Source: Desulfobacteraceae bacterium
Lineage (GTDB): Bacteria; Desulfobacterota; Desulfobacteria; Desulfobacterales; Desulfobacteraceae
Direction: 5' to 3'
DNA length: 54,725 nucleotides
Assembly: GCA_024226935.1 (NCBI GenBank)
Contig: JAAELK010000067.1
Span: forward strand, 1-54,725
In this document: piece after piece, positions 43,377 through 53,126 of the stretch
Position numbering within the stretch: the first letter of the stretch is position 1
Layout: every line of letters begins with the position of its first letter
Translations under genes and position numbers: made by a program
The notes under the pieces: generated by a model
Told to the model about the DNA's origin: nothing
What the model saw: the letters and a program-made list of their open reading frames with translations, nothing else
Database searches by the model: none

Positions 43377-46172
43377 ATGGAAAATACCAGACAAATAAGT
43401 ATATGTCCTGTTTCAGGATTGATCGTATTTGATCTTCCCCAGTGGGCTCATATCAAAAAGGGATGCTATGTGTATTCCTATACGAAAATCGGTGAATCCA
43501 TAATTTATATGCATAACACTGGTAATGTCAAAGGGTTTGATACGAATCTGCATGCTGGTTTTATGAGACAAATAGTCAGGGAAACAGGTGTTAAAAAACC
43601 TTATATTGAAATACGTGATTTTAAAAATGTACAGGGGAGGGCAAGTCCCAGACAGATTAAAGATACAAAGGAATATGTTGTGAAAAACCAGGAAGATATT
43701 GCCGGGCTTGTTTTTTGCAATATTCCTTTCTGGGCGAGAAGTATCGCTATAATGGGGTTTAAATCTTATAAGGTGTCCACAAAATTTGCAGCCTGTAAAA
43801 ATTATAAAGAAGCGATTAAAAGTTCGATAAATATTTTGAAAAATCGCTTGGTAAAGTTTGAAATTAAGAAATTTTATCCTGATAAATTATGCTTTGAACA
43901 GCTTGAGTTCAGGCCTGAATGGCAATATGAGGGGAAGGGAGGGCTCACGTATAAAAGTGGTGTGATACTCGGTAAAATATTTTATTCCCATATTCGTGCC
44001 CAACATTTACAGGCTGAAGATATAAAAAATGCCACACCTTTCTTGGAGCAGGTTTATAAAGACGGGGTGTTGGAAGGATCGGAATATATCAGAATAGTGG
44101 ATTATACCGATGTTGAAAAAATATCTCTATGGGCCAGAAAGGCCTATGGTACGATGTTAAATCGATTGAACAGACAATATGATTCATACCCGAAGTTAAT
44201 CTATATCTGTGGGGCCAGTTCATTTAATCGTTCCGCCCTTATGATTTTTTCCAAGTTGCTGAATCAAAAATTTTATTTTGTGGAATCGGTTTCAGAAGCC
44301 TTTGCAGCCATTAATTCCCAGGGAAAAAAAGAGATAGCTAAAGAAGCGGGGATTTTGGTTTCCCAGAAGGATATTGATGAAATCAATGAATTGTGCGGAA
44401 TGATGGTCTGGCCGGAGGAGGAAGTAGATGGGGCAAATCTTGCTCTTATTTCCGAAGATAACCCATTAATTGAATTGTCGGAAACCATGATGATGGTTAA
44501 AAATGATCTGTTTGAGCTTCGTAGTTTCCAGGCAGAACAGATGAAAAAAATTGAGCAGGCCGGAAGGGAAGCTACGGCAGCAAATAAGGCAAAAAGCGAA
44601 TTTTTGGCTAATATGTCCCATGAAATTCGCACCCCCATGAACGGGGTGATAGGGATGTTAGATGTTTTAAATGATACGCAATTGACCGATGAACAGCAGG
44701 GGTTTATTGAAATTGCCAGGCAAAGTTCAGCTACTTTGCTGGGGGTTGTAAACGATATTTTGGATTTTTCAAAAATTGAGTCAGGAAAGATACAAATTGA
44801 AATCATCGATTTTGACCTCCAGGCCACCATGGATTCCATCGGTGATATTTTTTCGGTGAAAGCCCGGGAGGACGGGATTGAATTTGGTTGTCTGATAACA
44901 AATAATGTGCCGGTTCTTTTAAAATCGGATCCGGGAAGATTGAGGCAGATCCTAACTAATCTGATTAAAAATGCGATTAAATTTGTGTCAGAGGGGGAGG
45001 TTTTTATCAGGGTTTCCCTTGAAAAGGAATTTGCCACCCAGGTTAGCCTTTTGTTTGAAGTGATTGATACCGGTATCGGTATTCCAAAAAACAAAATAGA
45101 TAGTTTGTTTGATTCTTTCACCCAGGTGGATGAATCCACCACCCGCCTTTATGGTGGTACCGGCCTTGGGTTGGCTATATCCAAGCAATTGGTTGAGATT
45201 ATGGGGGGTGAAATCGGTGTGGAAAGTCAGGTGGATAAAGGTTCCAGGTTTTGGTTTACCCACACGGCCCAAAAGCAGGAAGGTGCAATCAGCAAAGCTT
45301 GTGTTGGCAACCAGATTCTTGAAAACATCAATATTCTCGTTGTGGATCGTCATAGGGTCCGCCATAGAATTTACAGGGAGTATTTTCAGAAATGGTTGTG
45401 TCGTCATATGATGATCGATGACCCGGGCCAGGTGGTAGAACTTCTTGAAGGTGCTGTAAGGCAAAAAGATCCCTTTCACCTGGTATTGGTGGATGAGGCC
45501 TTGATAGACTCTGGGGGTAGCAGCTGGGCTAACTCCATCCGTTCCAATGATGCAATCAGGCAAACCCCTTTGATTTTGGTATCGGTGGGTATTTTGAAAG
45601 GGGGGAAGACTCTGGGTCAGAAATCAGAATTTGATGGATATCTATCCAAACCCTTAAAAAAACAAAAGCTTTTTGATTGCCTGGAAAGGGCCCTTTTGAT
45701 TGATTCAGATAAAATTGAGGTGGCAATTCGCCAGCCGGATATAGATCATCCAGAGGATGACCCAACTTTCCTTGGAAAGTTCAAAAAGAGATCACCCCGT
45801 ATTTTGCTGGTAGAAGATAATATTGTAAACCAGAAAGTTATTTTGTGCATGCTTTCAAAAGATGGTTATGATGTGGTGACGGCCGATAATGGAGCCCAAT
45901 CAATAGAAATGTTTGAAAAGGATCATTTTGATCTGATTTTGATGGATATTCAGATGCCGGTCATGGGGGGACTTGATGCCACAAAAAAAATCAGGACCCT
46001 TGAAAAAGATAAAAAAACTGCCCATGTCCCCATTGTAGCGTTAACGGCAAATGCCATGAAAGGGGACAGGCAGATATGTCTGGCAGCCGGTATGGATGAA
46101 TATCTTGCAAAGCCCATTCAAAAAAAACAGCTCATTGAGATGATTGATAATATGTGTATTAATTCCAAATAA
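43377..46172 (+). CDS. Soluble hybrid histidine kinase with duplicated unknown N-terminal domain
   Basis: The 931-residue cytosolic kinase has no membrane segment. Residues about 36-147 and 197-312 are two copies of one domain: [11 protein letters not shown] aligns with [11 protein letters not shown], and [18 protein letters not shown] with [18 protein letters not shown]. The fold suggests a STAS/SpoIIAA-like strand-helix pattern, but I do not recognise the family. A coiled coil (about 365-405) leads to the dimerisation helix with H415 ([17 protein letters not shown]). Next comes the HATPase domain ([29 protein letters not shown]). A degenerate receiver (about 655-775, VVDRHRV in place of VVDD) is followed by a canonical receiver with D857 (LMDIQMP) and YLAKPI. 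It has no HPt domain, so phosphotransfer must continue elsewhere. Confidence 0.85.
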   Translation: MENTRQISICPVSGLIVFDLPQWAHIKKGCYVYSYTKIGESIIYMHNTGNVKGFDTNLHAGFMRQIVRETGVKKPYIEIRDFKNVQGRASPRQIKDTKEYVVKNQEDIAGLVFCNIPFWARSIAIMGFKSYKVSTKFAACKNYKEAIKSSINILKNRLVKFEIKKFYPDKLCFEQLEFRPEWQYEGKGGLTYKSGVILGKIFYSHIRAQHLQAEDIKNATPFLEQVYKDGVLEGSEYIRIVDYTDVEKISLWARKAYGTMLNRLNRQYDSYPKLIYICGASSFNRSALMIFSKLLNQKFYFVESVSEAFAAINSQGKKEIAKEAGILVSQKDIDEINELCGMMVWPEEEVDGANLALISEDNPLIELSETMMMVKNDLFELRSFQAEQMKKIEQAGREATAANKAKSEFLANMSHEIRTPMNGVIGMLDVLNDTQLTDEQQGFIEIARQSSATLLGVVNDILDFSKIESGKIQIEIIDFDLQATMDSIGDIFSVKAREDGIEFGCLITNNVPVLLKSDPGRLRQILTNLIKNAIKFVSEGEVFIRVSLEKEFATQVSLLFEVIDTGIGIPKNKIDSLFDSFTQVDESTTRLYGGTGLGLAISKQLVEIMGGEIGVESQVDKGSRFWFTHTAQKQEGAISKACVGNQILENINILVVDRHRVRHRIYREYFQKWLCRHMMIDDPGQVVELLEGAVRQKDPFHLVLVDEALIDSGGSSWANSIRSNDAIRQTPLILVSVGILKGGKTLGQKSEFDGYLSKPLKKQKLFDCLERALLIDSDKIEVAIRQPDIDHPEDDPTFLGKFKKRSPRILLVEDNIVNQKVILCMLSKDGYDVVTADNGAQSIEMFEKDHFDLILMDIQMPVMGGLDATKKIRTLEKDKKTAHVPIVALTANAMKGDRQICLAAGMDEYLAKPIQKKQLIEMIDNMCINSK

Positions 46173-46212
46173 AACCTATCCAACCAGGCTTGGTTTTTAC
46201 GTATTCCCACTC

Positions 46213-46977
46213 CTAGGAGGATTGATCATTAATCTGTTTTTTTTGTTTTCGTCTCTGACTTTCCGTCCAGTCGATCCGGCTCATGAGTCCCTGAACTATT
46301 TTTATGTCCCGGGGAGTAAGGGCTGCACTGCCAAATAGTCGTCTGAATGTTCTTAATATGTGGTCCGGGTTTTGACTGTCCAAAAAGTCAATATCCTGGA
46401 GGGTTTTGCGCATATGGGCAAACATATGTTCCGTCTCTTCTCCCGTGGCCAGTTTTTGGGTGGCTGGTTCATAAAATTTTTTTCCGGCATCTGATTTCAT
46501 GGCAATTTCATAGATCAGAATGGAAAGGGAGTGGCTCAGGTTCATTGAAGGGTAATCATCATGGGTGGGAATGGTGATAAAGTGTTGGCAAAGTTCTAGC
46601 TCTTTTGTTTCAAGCCCCGCATCTTCGGTTCCCATGACAAGGGCAGTTTTTATCCCGTCATCTGCTCCATTGATTCGTGTTGCAGCATTGGCTGGAGTGA
46701 AAAAATTATTTCGGTATTTTCCGAACCTGCGGGTGGTGCCGAAGGCGACCTGGATGTCGTGCAGGGCACAGGGAAGATCATCAAAGAGTTCAGCTTTTTC
46801 AAGCACCTTGAAGGCTCCCAGGGCCATTTTTTTTGCGTCAAGGGATTTGTATTCCGGGCAGGGGTTTACCAGGCGAAGTTTTGAAAAACCAAAGTTCATC
46901 ATGGTTCGGCATATCGAACCGATATTAAGGGGGCCCTGGGGTTTTACCAGGATAATGTATAGGTCTTCGGGTTTCAT
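46213..46977 (-). CDS. trmJ: tRNA/rRNA methyltransferase, TrmJ-type SPOUT family
   Basis: The 254-residue SPOUT enzyme resembles TrmJ (2'-O-methylation of tRNA position 32). The N-terminal motif 1 is VKPQGPLNIGSICRTMMNFG. The SAM-binding trefoil knot is built from ALVMGTEDAGL and ITIPTHDDYPSMNLSHSLSILIYE. The first knot motif usually reads G(R/N)E..GL; Thr replaces that residue here. The C-terminal helical extension (about 170-254) is typical of TrmJ. It is the last gene of a minus-strand run: radical SAM, PHP phosphatase, dtd, trmJ, with gaps of 42, 23 and 38 bp. It converges with the hybrid kinase. Confidence 0.85.
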   Translation of the reverse strand: MKPEDLYIILVKPQGPLNIGSICRTMMNFGFSKLRLVNPCPEYKSLDAKKMALGAFKVLEKAELFDDLPCALHDIQVAFGTTRRFGKYRNNFFTPANAATRINGADDGIKTALVMGTEDAGLETKELELCQHFITIPTHDDYPSMNLSHSLSILIYEIAMKSDAGKKFYEPATQKLATGEETEHMFAHMRKTLQDIDFLDSQNPDHILRTFRRLFGSAALTPRDIKIVQGLMSRIDWTESQRRKQKKQINDQSS

Positions 46978-47015
46978 TTTTGATCCATCATAATTTGTTT
47001 AATTTTAGGTTTAAT

Positions 47016-47465
47016 CTATTTTGGTTTTCGGGTATCCAATACAAGGGTGACAGGTCCCTGGTTGACAAGGCAAACATCCATCAGGGCCTGAAATTGACCG
47101 GATTTGGTGGTAACTTTCGACTCAATGGCCCGGTCGATGAAATATTCATATAATGTATTGGCCCTGTCTGGTGCAGCAGCTTTCGTAAAGGAGGGGCGAC
47201 GTCCGTTACTACAGTCTCCCAGGAGGGTAAACTGGGAGACCACCAGCAGTTCTGCTTTGATATCTTTTAAGGAAAGATTCATTTTTCCCCGGGTGTCTTC
47301 AAATATTCTTAAATGAATAATTTTTTCCACCAGATAATCAGCCTCTTTTTTTGTATCTCCCTCCTGGACTCCCAACAGGACCATCAGGCCGTTTCCAATA
47401 TTGGAGATAATTTTATTATCAACCGTGATATGGGCGCTTTTTACCCGTTGCACAATGGCTTTCAT
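47016..47465 (-). CDS. dtd: D-aminoacyl-tRNA deacylase
   Basis: Dtd removes D-amino acids (and Gly from tRNA-Ala) wrongly attached to tRNA. The 149-residue protein has the family marks MKAIVQRVKSAHITVD, LMVLLGVQEGDT, the catalytic Ser/Gln/Thr motif VVSQFTLLGD, KAAAPDRANTLYEYF, and the cross-subunit substrate motif NQGPVTLVLDT (Gly-cisPro region). The length is standard. It lies 23 bp after the PHP phosphatase and 38 bp before trmJ, giving a small translation-quality operon. Confidence 0.96.
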   Translation of the reverse strand: MKAIVQRVKSAHITVDNKIISNIGNGLMVLLGVQEGDTKKEADYLVEKIIHLRIFEDTRGKMNLSLKDIKAELLVVSQFTLLGDCSNGRRPSFTKAAAPDRANTLYEYFIDRAIESKVTTKSGQFQALMDVCLVNQGPVTLVLDTRKPK

Positions 47466-47488
47466 TTTAAATCCTTAAATGGTTTTTG

Positions 47489-48346
47489 TTAATTGGTGTC
47501 AAGGGTTAAGAGTCTTGGTTTGGGCCAATGGGTATTAAATCCCAAATCTTCCAGAATTTGGATGGCCTGGGGGACGTGGTTTCCTGCCTGGGCTTTTCCG
47601 TGGGAATCATCCCCCGGTACCACTTTGATACCAAGTTCTTTTATTATTTTAAGAAAGGGGGTAATATATGGTTGTTTTTCCCCCCGGGTCAGGGGTCTTA
47701 AATTATAATCCATGACAAGATCCAGCTCTTTGATGAGAAGCAGATTCCGGTGTATTTTTTCATATATTTCGGGGGATAAAAATCGTTGCTCAAAGTTTTT
47801 ATCATGGATTCGGATCAGGTCAAAATGGCCGACCACAAATGGGCGCAGGTTTTTTATCATATCATATTGAAGATCAAAATAGTGCATATACATTTTGTCA
47901 TGGGAACCGCAATGATGAATGGCTGTATCATATTCTTTTTTGGAATAATCAAAACAGACATCATCCACGTGGTGTACCGAGCCCACAATATAGTCCGGCT
48001 TAAATTCATGGATCAGTTGTTTGACGTGGGGAATATATCCAGTATATGTTTCTGTTTCCATACCAAGATGGATACGTATATCCGATTTGTACAAGGATTT
48101 TAACCGGTTTACCTCATCAACATAACGGGCAAATTGTTGATATAGATCCTGGGCTGTCAACCCTTTGGCAGCTTCATCGGGATAGAGAAACAAGTTGTTT
48201 ACCGGCGGCATGTGCTCTGTGATGCCTACGGTCTTGAATCCTTTTTTAATATAGGCCTGGATAATCTCTTCCAGATTGTCCTCGGCATGGCAGCAAAATT
48301 GTTTTGAATGCCCTCCGTGGAGCGATATCAGTGATGTTGATTTCAT
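47489..48346 (-). CDS. PHP-family histidinol-phosphatase-like protein
   Basis: The 285-residue metal-dependent phosphatase is of the PHP superfamily (HisK/HisJ type). Metal ligands are visible in SLHGGHSKQFCCHAEDNLEE, GITEHMPP, HLGMETETYT, IVGSVHHVDDV, VVGHFDLIRIH and the final VPGDDSHGKAQAG. Histidinol phosphate is the standard substrate, but no his gene is nearby, so another phosphate ester is possible. The start LHGGHS differs from the common D-x-H-x-H (D replaced by L-H-G). It is co-directional with dtd (23 bp) and the upstream radical SAM gene (42 bp). Confidence 0.78.
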   Translation of the reverse strand: MKSTSLISLHGGHSKQFCCHAEDNLEEIIQAYIKKGFKTVGITEHMPPVNNLFLYPDEAAKGLTAQDLYQQFARYVDEVNRLKSLYKSDIRIHLGMETETYTGYIPHVKQLIHEFKPDYIVGSVHHVDDVCFDYSKKEYDTAIHHCGSHDKMYMHYFDLQYDMIKNLRPFVVGHFDLIRIHDKNFEQRFLSPEIYEKIHRNLLLIKELDLVMDYNLRPLTRGEKQPYITPFLKIIKELGIKVVPGDDSHGKAQAGNHVPQAIQILEDLGFNTHWPKPRLLTLDTN

Positions 48347-48388
48347 TTCCCATATTTATCATTAACCACTATGAAAAATCAAGGGGAG

Positions 48389-49684
48389 TCACAATCTCTG
48401 GATGATATATAGAAACATGGGCAGCAGGCTTTGGGTTTTGAGATGATAAAAGTCAAATAGGATTTGCCTGGAAGGATTGCCAAACTGAAGGGGTGATAGA
48501 TAAACGCTTCCCTTGGGTCTGGTCCGAGGGATTTTTTTTCTTATAAGATCCAGCATGGCCTGATTGTGGGAGGCAGGCAGATCTTTGTCCATGACAAAGT
48601 TGCAGGTCATTTCAATTTGTGCAAAATTTTGGTTAATGGTTTGCATTCTGTCAAAGGCTTTTTTTACTTTTCGGGCGGAGACAGGTTTGCCCAAAAGAGA
48701 TAAGGTTGTATCATCAGCTGATTCAAGGCCGATATTAATACAGGTGTGAAAGGGCAGTTCATTAAGGCGATAAAAGAGTCTGTCATCTGCCTTAAGCAGG
48801 GCATCCACACTGCCAAAAAAATAGAGCATGGGTTTTTTCATATAGGCGTTGATAAATTTGAATTGCTCAAAAGCCGTTTGGGCAGCATAGAGGATCAGAT
48901 CCATTGGCGCATTGAGGCCATCGTGTTCACCGAGGAATATGGCATTATAGTTAATCAGATCTTTGCCATACAACGATTTGAGTGCAAGAATCTGGTCATT
49001 TATGTTTTGCCTGGATCTTTCAATAAAAGCTTTTTTATTCTTTATTTTGCAAAACCGGCATTTGTATAGACAGCCGTCCTGGATGGTTATGGGAATGATA
49101 TCATAGTCTGAGTGGCGTGCATCCGGTGGCAGTACAGTTGTTCTGGCTCCGGTTATATTAAAAAGTTTTTCTGCTTTTTGGGCAAGATCCCCTGTTGTGA
49201 TCGTTTTGATTTTTTCAAGCCATTGGGCAATAGTTGTCGGTATGGGACGCTTGTTGGTATCAATTTCTGATAATATCTTATCCCATTGGCTTGAAATTTT
49301 TGCCACTTGAGTTGTCTCAAAGGGTCTGCCGCCCAAAAGGCAATTGGTTTGGTACATGAGATTGGGCAGGTAATATTCACCTAGGGCTTCATATACACCG
49401 GCATATCCGCCTGTGGAATAGTAGACCCAGTCATTTCCCACGGTTCGTTTCAGCCATTCCGATGGGTGAAGCCAATCCAATGTTTTGGCTTTTGCATGTT
49501 TAATTTCGTGGTTCATATTAAACTCAAGCACTATTTTATCGGTTTCCATTCGGGAGAACAGTCCATATTTTACGGGAAAACTCATTTTGCTATATTCCCT
49601 GGCCCCTTGGAAGTTTAATTGAATGGAAACCTGATTGTCTTTATATGTAAGGGCAGGATAGTTTGCCAGATCTGTTTTATCCAT
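48389..49684 (-). CDS. Radical SAM protein of unknown function
   Basis: The 431-residue protein carries a long N-terminal region (about 1-200) unlike any domain I can name. A radical SAM core follows, with cluster motif CLYKCRFC near residue 208. AIFLGEHDGLNAP takes the place of the usual GGE region, and YFFGSVDALLKADDRLFYRLNEL, INIGLESADDTTLSLLGKP (Elp3/HemN-like) and a C-terminal cap come after. No B12 or TRAM domain is seen. It heads the run with the PHP phosphatase, dtd and trmJ, so RNA modification is an attractive but untested idea. The ATG is preceded by no strong ribosome binding site (TTAGGGATAAGC). Confidence 0.7.
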   Translation of the reverse strand: MDKTDLANYPALTYKDNQVSIQLNFQGAREYSKMSFPVKYGLFSRMETDKIVLEFNMNHEIKHAKAKTLDWLHPSEWLKRTVGNDWVYYSTGGYAGVYEALGEYYLPNLMYQTNCLLGGRPFETTQVAKISSQWDKILSEIDTNKRPIPTTIAQWLEKIKTITTGDLAQKAEKLFNITGARTTVLPPDARHSDYDIIPITIQDGCLYKCRFCKIKNKKAFIERSRQNINDQILALKSLYGKDLINYNAIFLGEHDGLNAPMDLILYAAQTAFEQFKFINAYMKKPMLYFFGSVDALLKADDRLFYRLNELPFHTCINIGLESADDTTLSLLGKPVSARKVKKAFDRMQTINQNFAQIEMTCNFVMDKDLPASHNQAMLDLIRKKIPRTRPKGSVYLSPLQFGNPSRQILFDFYHLKTQSLLPMFLYIIQRL

Positions 49685-49876
49685 TTATGCTTATCCCTAA
49701 TCTTAAATTATTGCTTTATTTAATTGCCTCCACGGCAATATTTGAGTTTATAGTTGAATTGTCAGGCTTTTTGCAATTTTTTTTAAAAAATTCTGTTATT
49801 AAAAGAGATATATGATAATATAATTAAATAATTATCCATTATTTATTCACCAGAATCCAGAAAATAGGTGATATCC

Positions 49877-51613
49877 ATGGCGATGTTTTCCATCCGTTTA
49901 AAAGGATTAAGTTTTTATTCTTTAATCTGTGTTTTAAGCGGGCTCTTTTCTCCTGCCCTGGCTGTAGAGGTCCGGGGGGTGGAAAAGCTTTCTGATAATT
50001 ATCTTTTCTTTGGTGTTTTGATATTGCTGGCCGGTTTTGTCATTGCGATAACAGGCTGGACAAGAGAAAAAAAACGCAATGCTGTCTTGAAGGGGCGACA
50101 GTTAGAGGTCCAAAAAAGTCGGAAAAAATATCAAATGATTGTGGATAAGGCCTGGGATGGTATTCTTATCGCCCAAAACTTTACCATTAAATATGCCAAC
50201 TTGCAGATTTATAAAATAATGGGACTTGAAAAAGGGGATTTGCTATCAGACAATTTGTTGGATTATATCTTTCCCGATGATCTGGGCATGGTGCTTGAGC
50301 ATTATGAGAAGATAATGCTTGCCTCCGATGAAGACGTCGGATTTACCATGAGGATTTTAAAAGGGGATAAAAGCCTCCACTGGGTTCAGGTTCGGTCGGT
50401 ATCTATCTTATTTGGCGGTGAACCTGCCAACCTTTCCTTTATACGGGATATAACCGAGTTTAAACATATGGAAGGGGATTTGTACCAGGCCCAGCGACTG
50501 GAAGCTATCGGGGCCCTTTCTGGAGGCATTGTCCATGATTTTAACAATATTTTGACCATTATCCTCACTAATGCAGAACTTGCCCTGATGGATTTGACCA
50601 AAGAAAACCCAAACTATGATGCCTTCCGGCAGATTCAGGTTTCGGGTCATAGGGCAAGGCAATTGGTTCGACAGATTTTGACCCTGAGCCGTAGTCACTT
50701 CGGTGAGATTATTCCCCTTCACTTAACATCTGTGATTAAAGAGGTGTTGAAATTACTCAAATCCACCCTTCCGTCAAATATCCAGATTGTTGAAATCATT
50801 GACAAGAATGCTGGAATGGTAAATGTTGATCCCACCCGAATCTATCAGGTATTCATGAATTTGTGCACCAATGCAAAATATGCCATGGAGACGAAGAGTT
50901 CCGGCATTCTTGATGTCCGGCTTACCCGGGCTAATCTGCCCGGTGGGGATCCTGAAAATAGTCCGGCTCTTCCGGCCGGAAGATATATCAAATTAAGCGT
51001 TAGCGATAATGGAGAAGGCATTGCCCCAGAGATTCAAGACAAAATTTTTCATCCTTATTTTACGACCAGGGGCCAGGGAAGCTGCGCTGGTTTAGGATTA
51101 TCCACCTCCCTTGGGATTATCAAAAAATGCGGGGGTGATATTGTCTGGCAGAGTGAACCTGGCAATGGAAGTAAGTTTTCTGTTTTTTTGCCGGTCCATG
51201 AACCCCCTTTACCGGTGGGCATAAGGATAGATGATCTAAGCCGCCGGTCCGGCTCTGGTAATATTTTATTTGTGGATGATGAAAAGGAAATTCTAATTAT
51301 TGTTGAAAAAACATTTAAAATTTTTGGATACACAGTCATCACTGCCGGGTCTGGAAAAAAAGCTTTGGAATACCTCACAAAGGATCCGGTTTTTTTTGAT
51401 TTAGTCATTACGGATATGGGTATGCCCGGAATGACCGGGGAGCAGCTCAGCCGGAAAATAGCTAAAATACGACCGGATCTGCCGGTGATCTTGTGTACCG
51501 GGCACAGCGATACCTTCGATAAACAAAAGGCTTTAAAATTCGGTATCAGGGAACATATTAATAAACCTTACAGTCTGAAAGAGCTTTCGGTTCTGGTGGC
51601 CAGATATATTTAA
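49877..51613 (+). CDS. Membrane PAS hybrid histidine kinase
   Basis: The 578-residue kinase (from ATG 49877; GTG 49868 and ATG 49883 are alternatives) has an N-terminal signal-like helix (about 7-30) and a membrane helix (about 42-62). A PAS domain lies at about 85-195. The kinase core has H220 in GGIVHDFNNILT and the N box NLCTNAKYAM. G motifs DNGEGIAP and an unusual G2 (TTRGQGSCAGLGLS, where G-x-GTGLGL is normal) follow. A C-terminal receiver has D513 in VITDMGMPGM and NKPYSLKEL. This is the NtrB-like HDFNN class. The periplasmic part is very short, so sensing is probably cytosolic through PAS. It stands alone, divergent from the radical SAM operon. Confidence 0.85.
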   Translation: MAMFSIRLKGLSFYSLICVLSGLFSPALAVEVRGVEKLSDNYLFFGVLILLAGFVIAITGWTREKKRNAVLKGRQLEVQKSRKKYQMIVDKAWDGILIAQNFTIKYANLQIYKIMGLEKGDLLSDNLLDYIFPDDLGMVLEHYEKIMLASDEDVGFTMRILKGDKSLHWVQVRSVSILFGGEPANLSFIRDITEFKHMEGDLYQAQRLEAIGALSGGIVHDFNNILTIILTNAELALMDLTKENPNYDAFRQIQVSGHRARQLVRQILTLSRSHFGEIIPLHLTSVIKEVLKLLKSTLPSNIQIVEIIDKNAGMVNVDPTRIYQVFMNLCTNAKYAMETKSSGILDVRLTRANLPGGDPENSPALPAGRYIKLSVSDNGEGIAPEIQDKIFHPYFTTRGQGSCAGLGLSTSLGIIKKCGGDIVWQSEPGNGSKFSVFLPVHEPPLPVGIRIDDLSRRSGSGNILFVDDEKEILIIVEKTFKIFGYTVITAGSGKKALEYLTKDPVFFDLVITDMGMPGMTGEQLSRKIAKIRPDLPVILCTGHSDTFDKQKALKFGIREHINKPYSLKELSVLVARYI

Positions 51614-51849
51614 TACTTTTTTGCTGAATATGGCTGGCCATGGAGAAGGTTGTTATTCCCATGTATCAGGACCTATTTTTTTAGTTTTATAGGAGTTTGT
51701 TCAGGTCACCGGGGTGATTATGGAAAAAAAACTCTATATTTCCACACATTTTCATCACATTATTCCCTTAATTATTTTTTATGATATGTGAATGGAATGA
51801 TTTTTATTTCTTGTTATACTCTTTCCAAACAAAAAAAAGGGGGCAGGTC

Positions 51850-52344
51850 ATGGTTGGAAGCATTGGAAACACAAATAATCTTATCAATATGATTTCATCC
51901 AGTTATCGGCAGAGTACAATGGGTTCAACCGATGCCCAGGGAGTTGGTGCACCACCACCACCGCCTTCACCAACTAATTCAAATGCATCGTTTCAGGATC
52001 CTCTTGGCGTTTTTTCCGTGGTGGATTCAGATTCCGATGACGCCATATCTGAATCTGAATATAATACCTTGACAGAAGGCATATTGGAAGTGACCGGCAG
52101 TGAACTGACCAGCAGTTTTGTTGATTTCGATGCAGATGGAGATGGGCAGTTAAACGGCTCCGAACTGCGATCTGTTCTGGATGAAGCAGGATTTGCTCCT
52201 CCCCCTCCTCCCCAGCAGGTTATTGCCGCCTATGAAGCACAAAGTGGTGAGGATTCCGGTTATCGAGTCGGTGATGAAACTTCGTTGGTACAACTTTTAG
52301 AATATCTGGAAACTCGTTCTGGTGATCTTGATATAAGGGCTTAA
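51850..52344 (+). CDS. EF-hand calcium-binding protein with polyproline stretches
   Basis: The 164-residue protein has two EF-hand-like loops, DSDSDDAISESEY (about 58-70) and DFDADGDGQLNGSEL (about 94-108). Both keep the acidic 1-3-5-12 pattern, although the first loop has deviations. Runs of five prolines lie before and after the pair. There is no signal peptide or membrane helix. I start at ATG 51850, which follows GGGGGCAGG; a frame extending 23 codons upstream lacks a ribosome binding site and looks unlike protein. An extended -10 (TGTTATACT, about 51813-51821) lies just upstream. The function is unknown; calcium-dependent signalling or a secreted structural role are possible. Confidence 0.7.
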   Translation: MVGSIGNTNNLINMISSSYRQSTMGSTDAQGVGAPPPPPSPTNSNASFQDPLGVFSVVDSDSDDAISESEYNTLTEGILEVTGSELTSSFVDFDADGDGQLNGSELRSVLDEAGFAPPPPPQQVIAAYEAQSGEDSGYRVGDETSLVQLLEYLETRSGDLDIRA

Positions 52345-52360
52345 AAAAATATTTTTTTAA
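52341..52360. terminator. 20-bp A/T palindrome between convergent genes
   Basis: TTAAAAAAATATTTTTTTAA is a perfect palindrome at the stop of the EF-hand gene. It offers A-run and U-run on both strands but little stable stem, so termination is only a suggestion. Confidence 0.35.
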
Positions 52361-52415
52361 ATCTAATTGGATCACTTCTAATAAATATTCGGTCAGACAA
52401 AAAATTGGATAGCTA

Positions 52416-53108
52416 CTACACAACTAGCTTGTACCCGAATCCATAAGCAGATAATATAATCTTTTTTTCGGGAAGATGAGCAGCAATTTTTTTTCGTAAA
52501 TTTTTGATATGAAAATCTATGGTGCGTTCATATCCGTCAAAATTGTACCCTTGGGTTTTTTCAATCAGTTGTGTCCTGGTAAAAACTCGATTGGGGCTTC
52601 CCATTAGAACAGACAATATTTCAAATTCACTGGGTGTCAGCTTTAACTCATTTCCATTTACTATTGCGATGCGAGATGTTTTGTTTAATTGGATGGGACC
52701 GGTTGATAATCTTTCTTCCTCTCTTTTATCAGAGGTGCTTTTGAGGGTTCTGCGTAGTACCGCATTCACTCTGACAACCACTTCTCTGGGGCTGAAGGGC
52801 TTGCAGATATAATCGTCAGCACCCAGTTCAAACCCGATAATCCGGTCAATTTCCTCCACCCTTGCAGTGATTATTATGATGGGAATATCTGAAAATTTCC
52901 TGATTTCCCTGCAAATTGTTTTTCCATCCACGTAGGGAATCATCATATCCAGAAGGATCATGGATGGATTTTCTTTTTTGATAAAATCAATGACTTTGTC
53001 ACCACGATCCAGTAAGGAGACCTGATAGCCCTCCCGAAGGAGATAATCTTTTAAAATTTGTGCAATATCCGGTTCGTCTTCAACAATGAGTAAATGTTTA
53101 TTAGGCAT
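52416..53108 (-). CDS. OmpR-family response regulator (BaeR-like)
   Basis: The 230-residue regulator has a receiver domain (LIVEDEPDI, phosphoacceptor D54 in LLDMMIPYVDG, ITAR, ELGADDYICKPFSPREVV). A winged-helix DNA-binding domain (about 130-228) follows: LKLTPSEFEILSVLMGSPNRVFTRTQLIEK, YERTIDFHIKNLRKKI, AYGFGYKL. It resembles BaeR/CpxR-type envelope-stress regulators. The sensor kinase gene lies 18 bp upstream on the same strand, forming one operon. No target gene is indicated in the window. Confidence 0.92.
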   Translation of the reverse strand: MPNKHLLIVEDEPDIAQILKDYLLREGYQVSLLDRGDKVIDFIKKENPSMILLDMMIPYVDGKTICREIRKFSDIPIIIITARVEEIDRIIGFELGADDYICKPFSPREVVVRVNAVLRRTLKSTSDKREEERLSTGPIQLNKTSRIAIVNGNELKLTPSEFEILSVLMGSPNRVFTRTQLIEKTQGYNFDGYERTIDFHIKNLRKKIAAHLPEKKIILSAYGFGYKLVV

Positions 53109-53126
53109 GATTGATCCTTAAATTAT

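Noticed and set aside
44273-45142. 289-codon minus-strand frame opposite the hybrid kinase core
   Set aside because: It is antisense to conserved H-box and ATPase motifs, so it is a codon-bias artefact.
46182-46197. AACCA-GGCT-TGGTT hairpin with five T bases after the hybrid kinase
   Set aside because: A five-pair stem is too weak to call a terminator.
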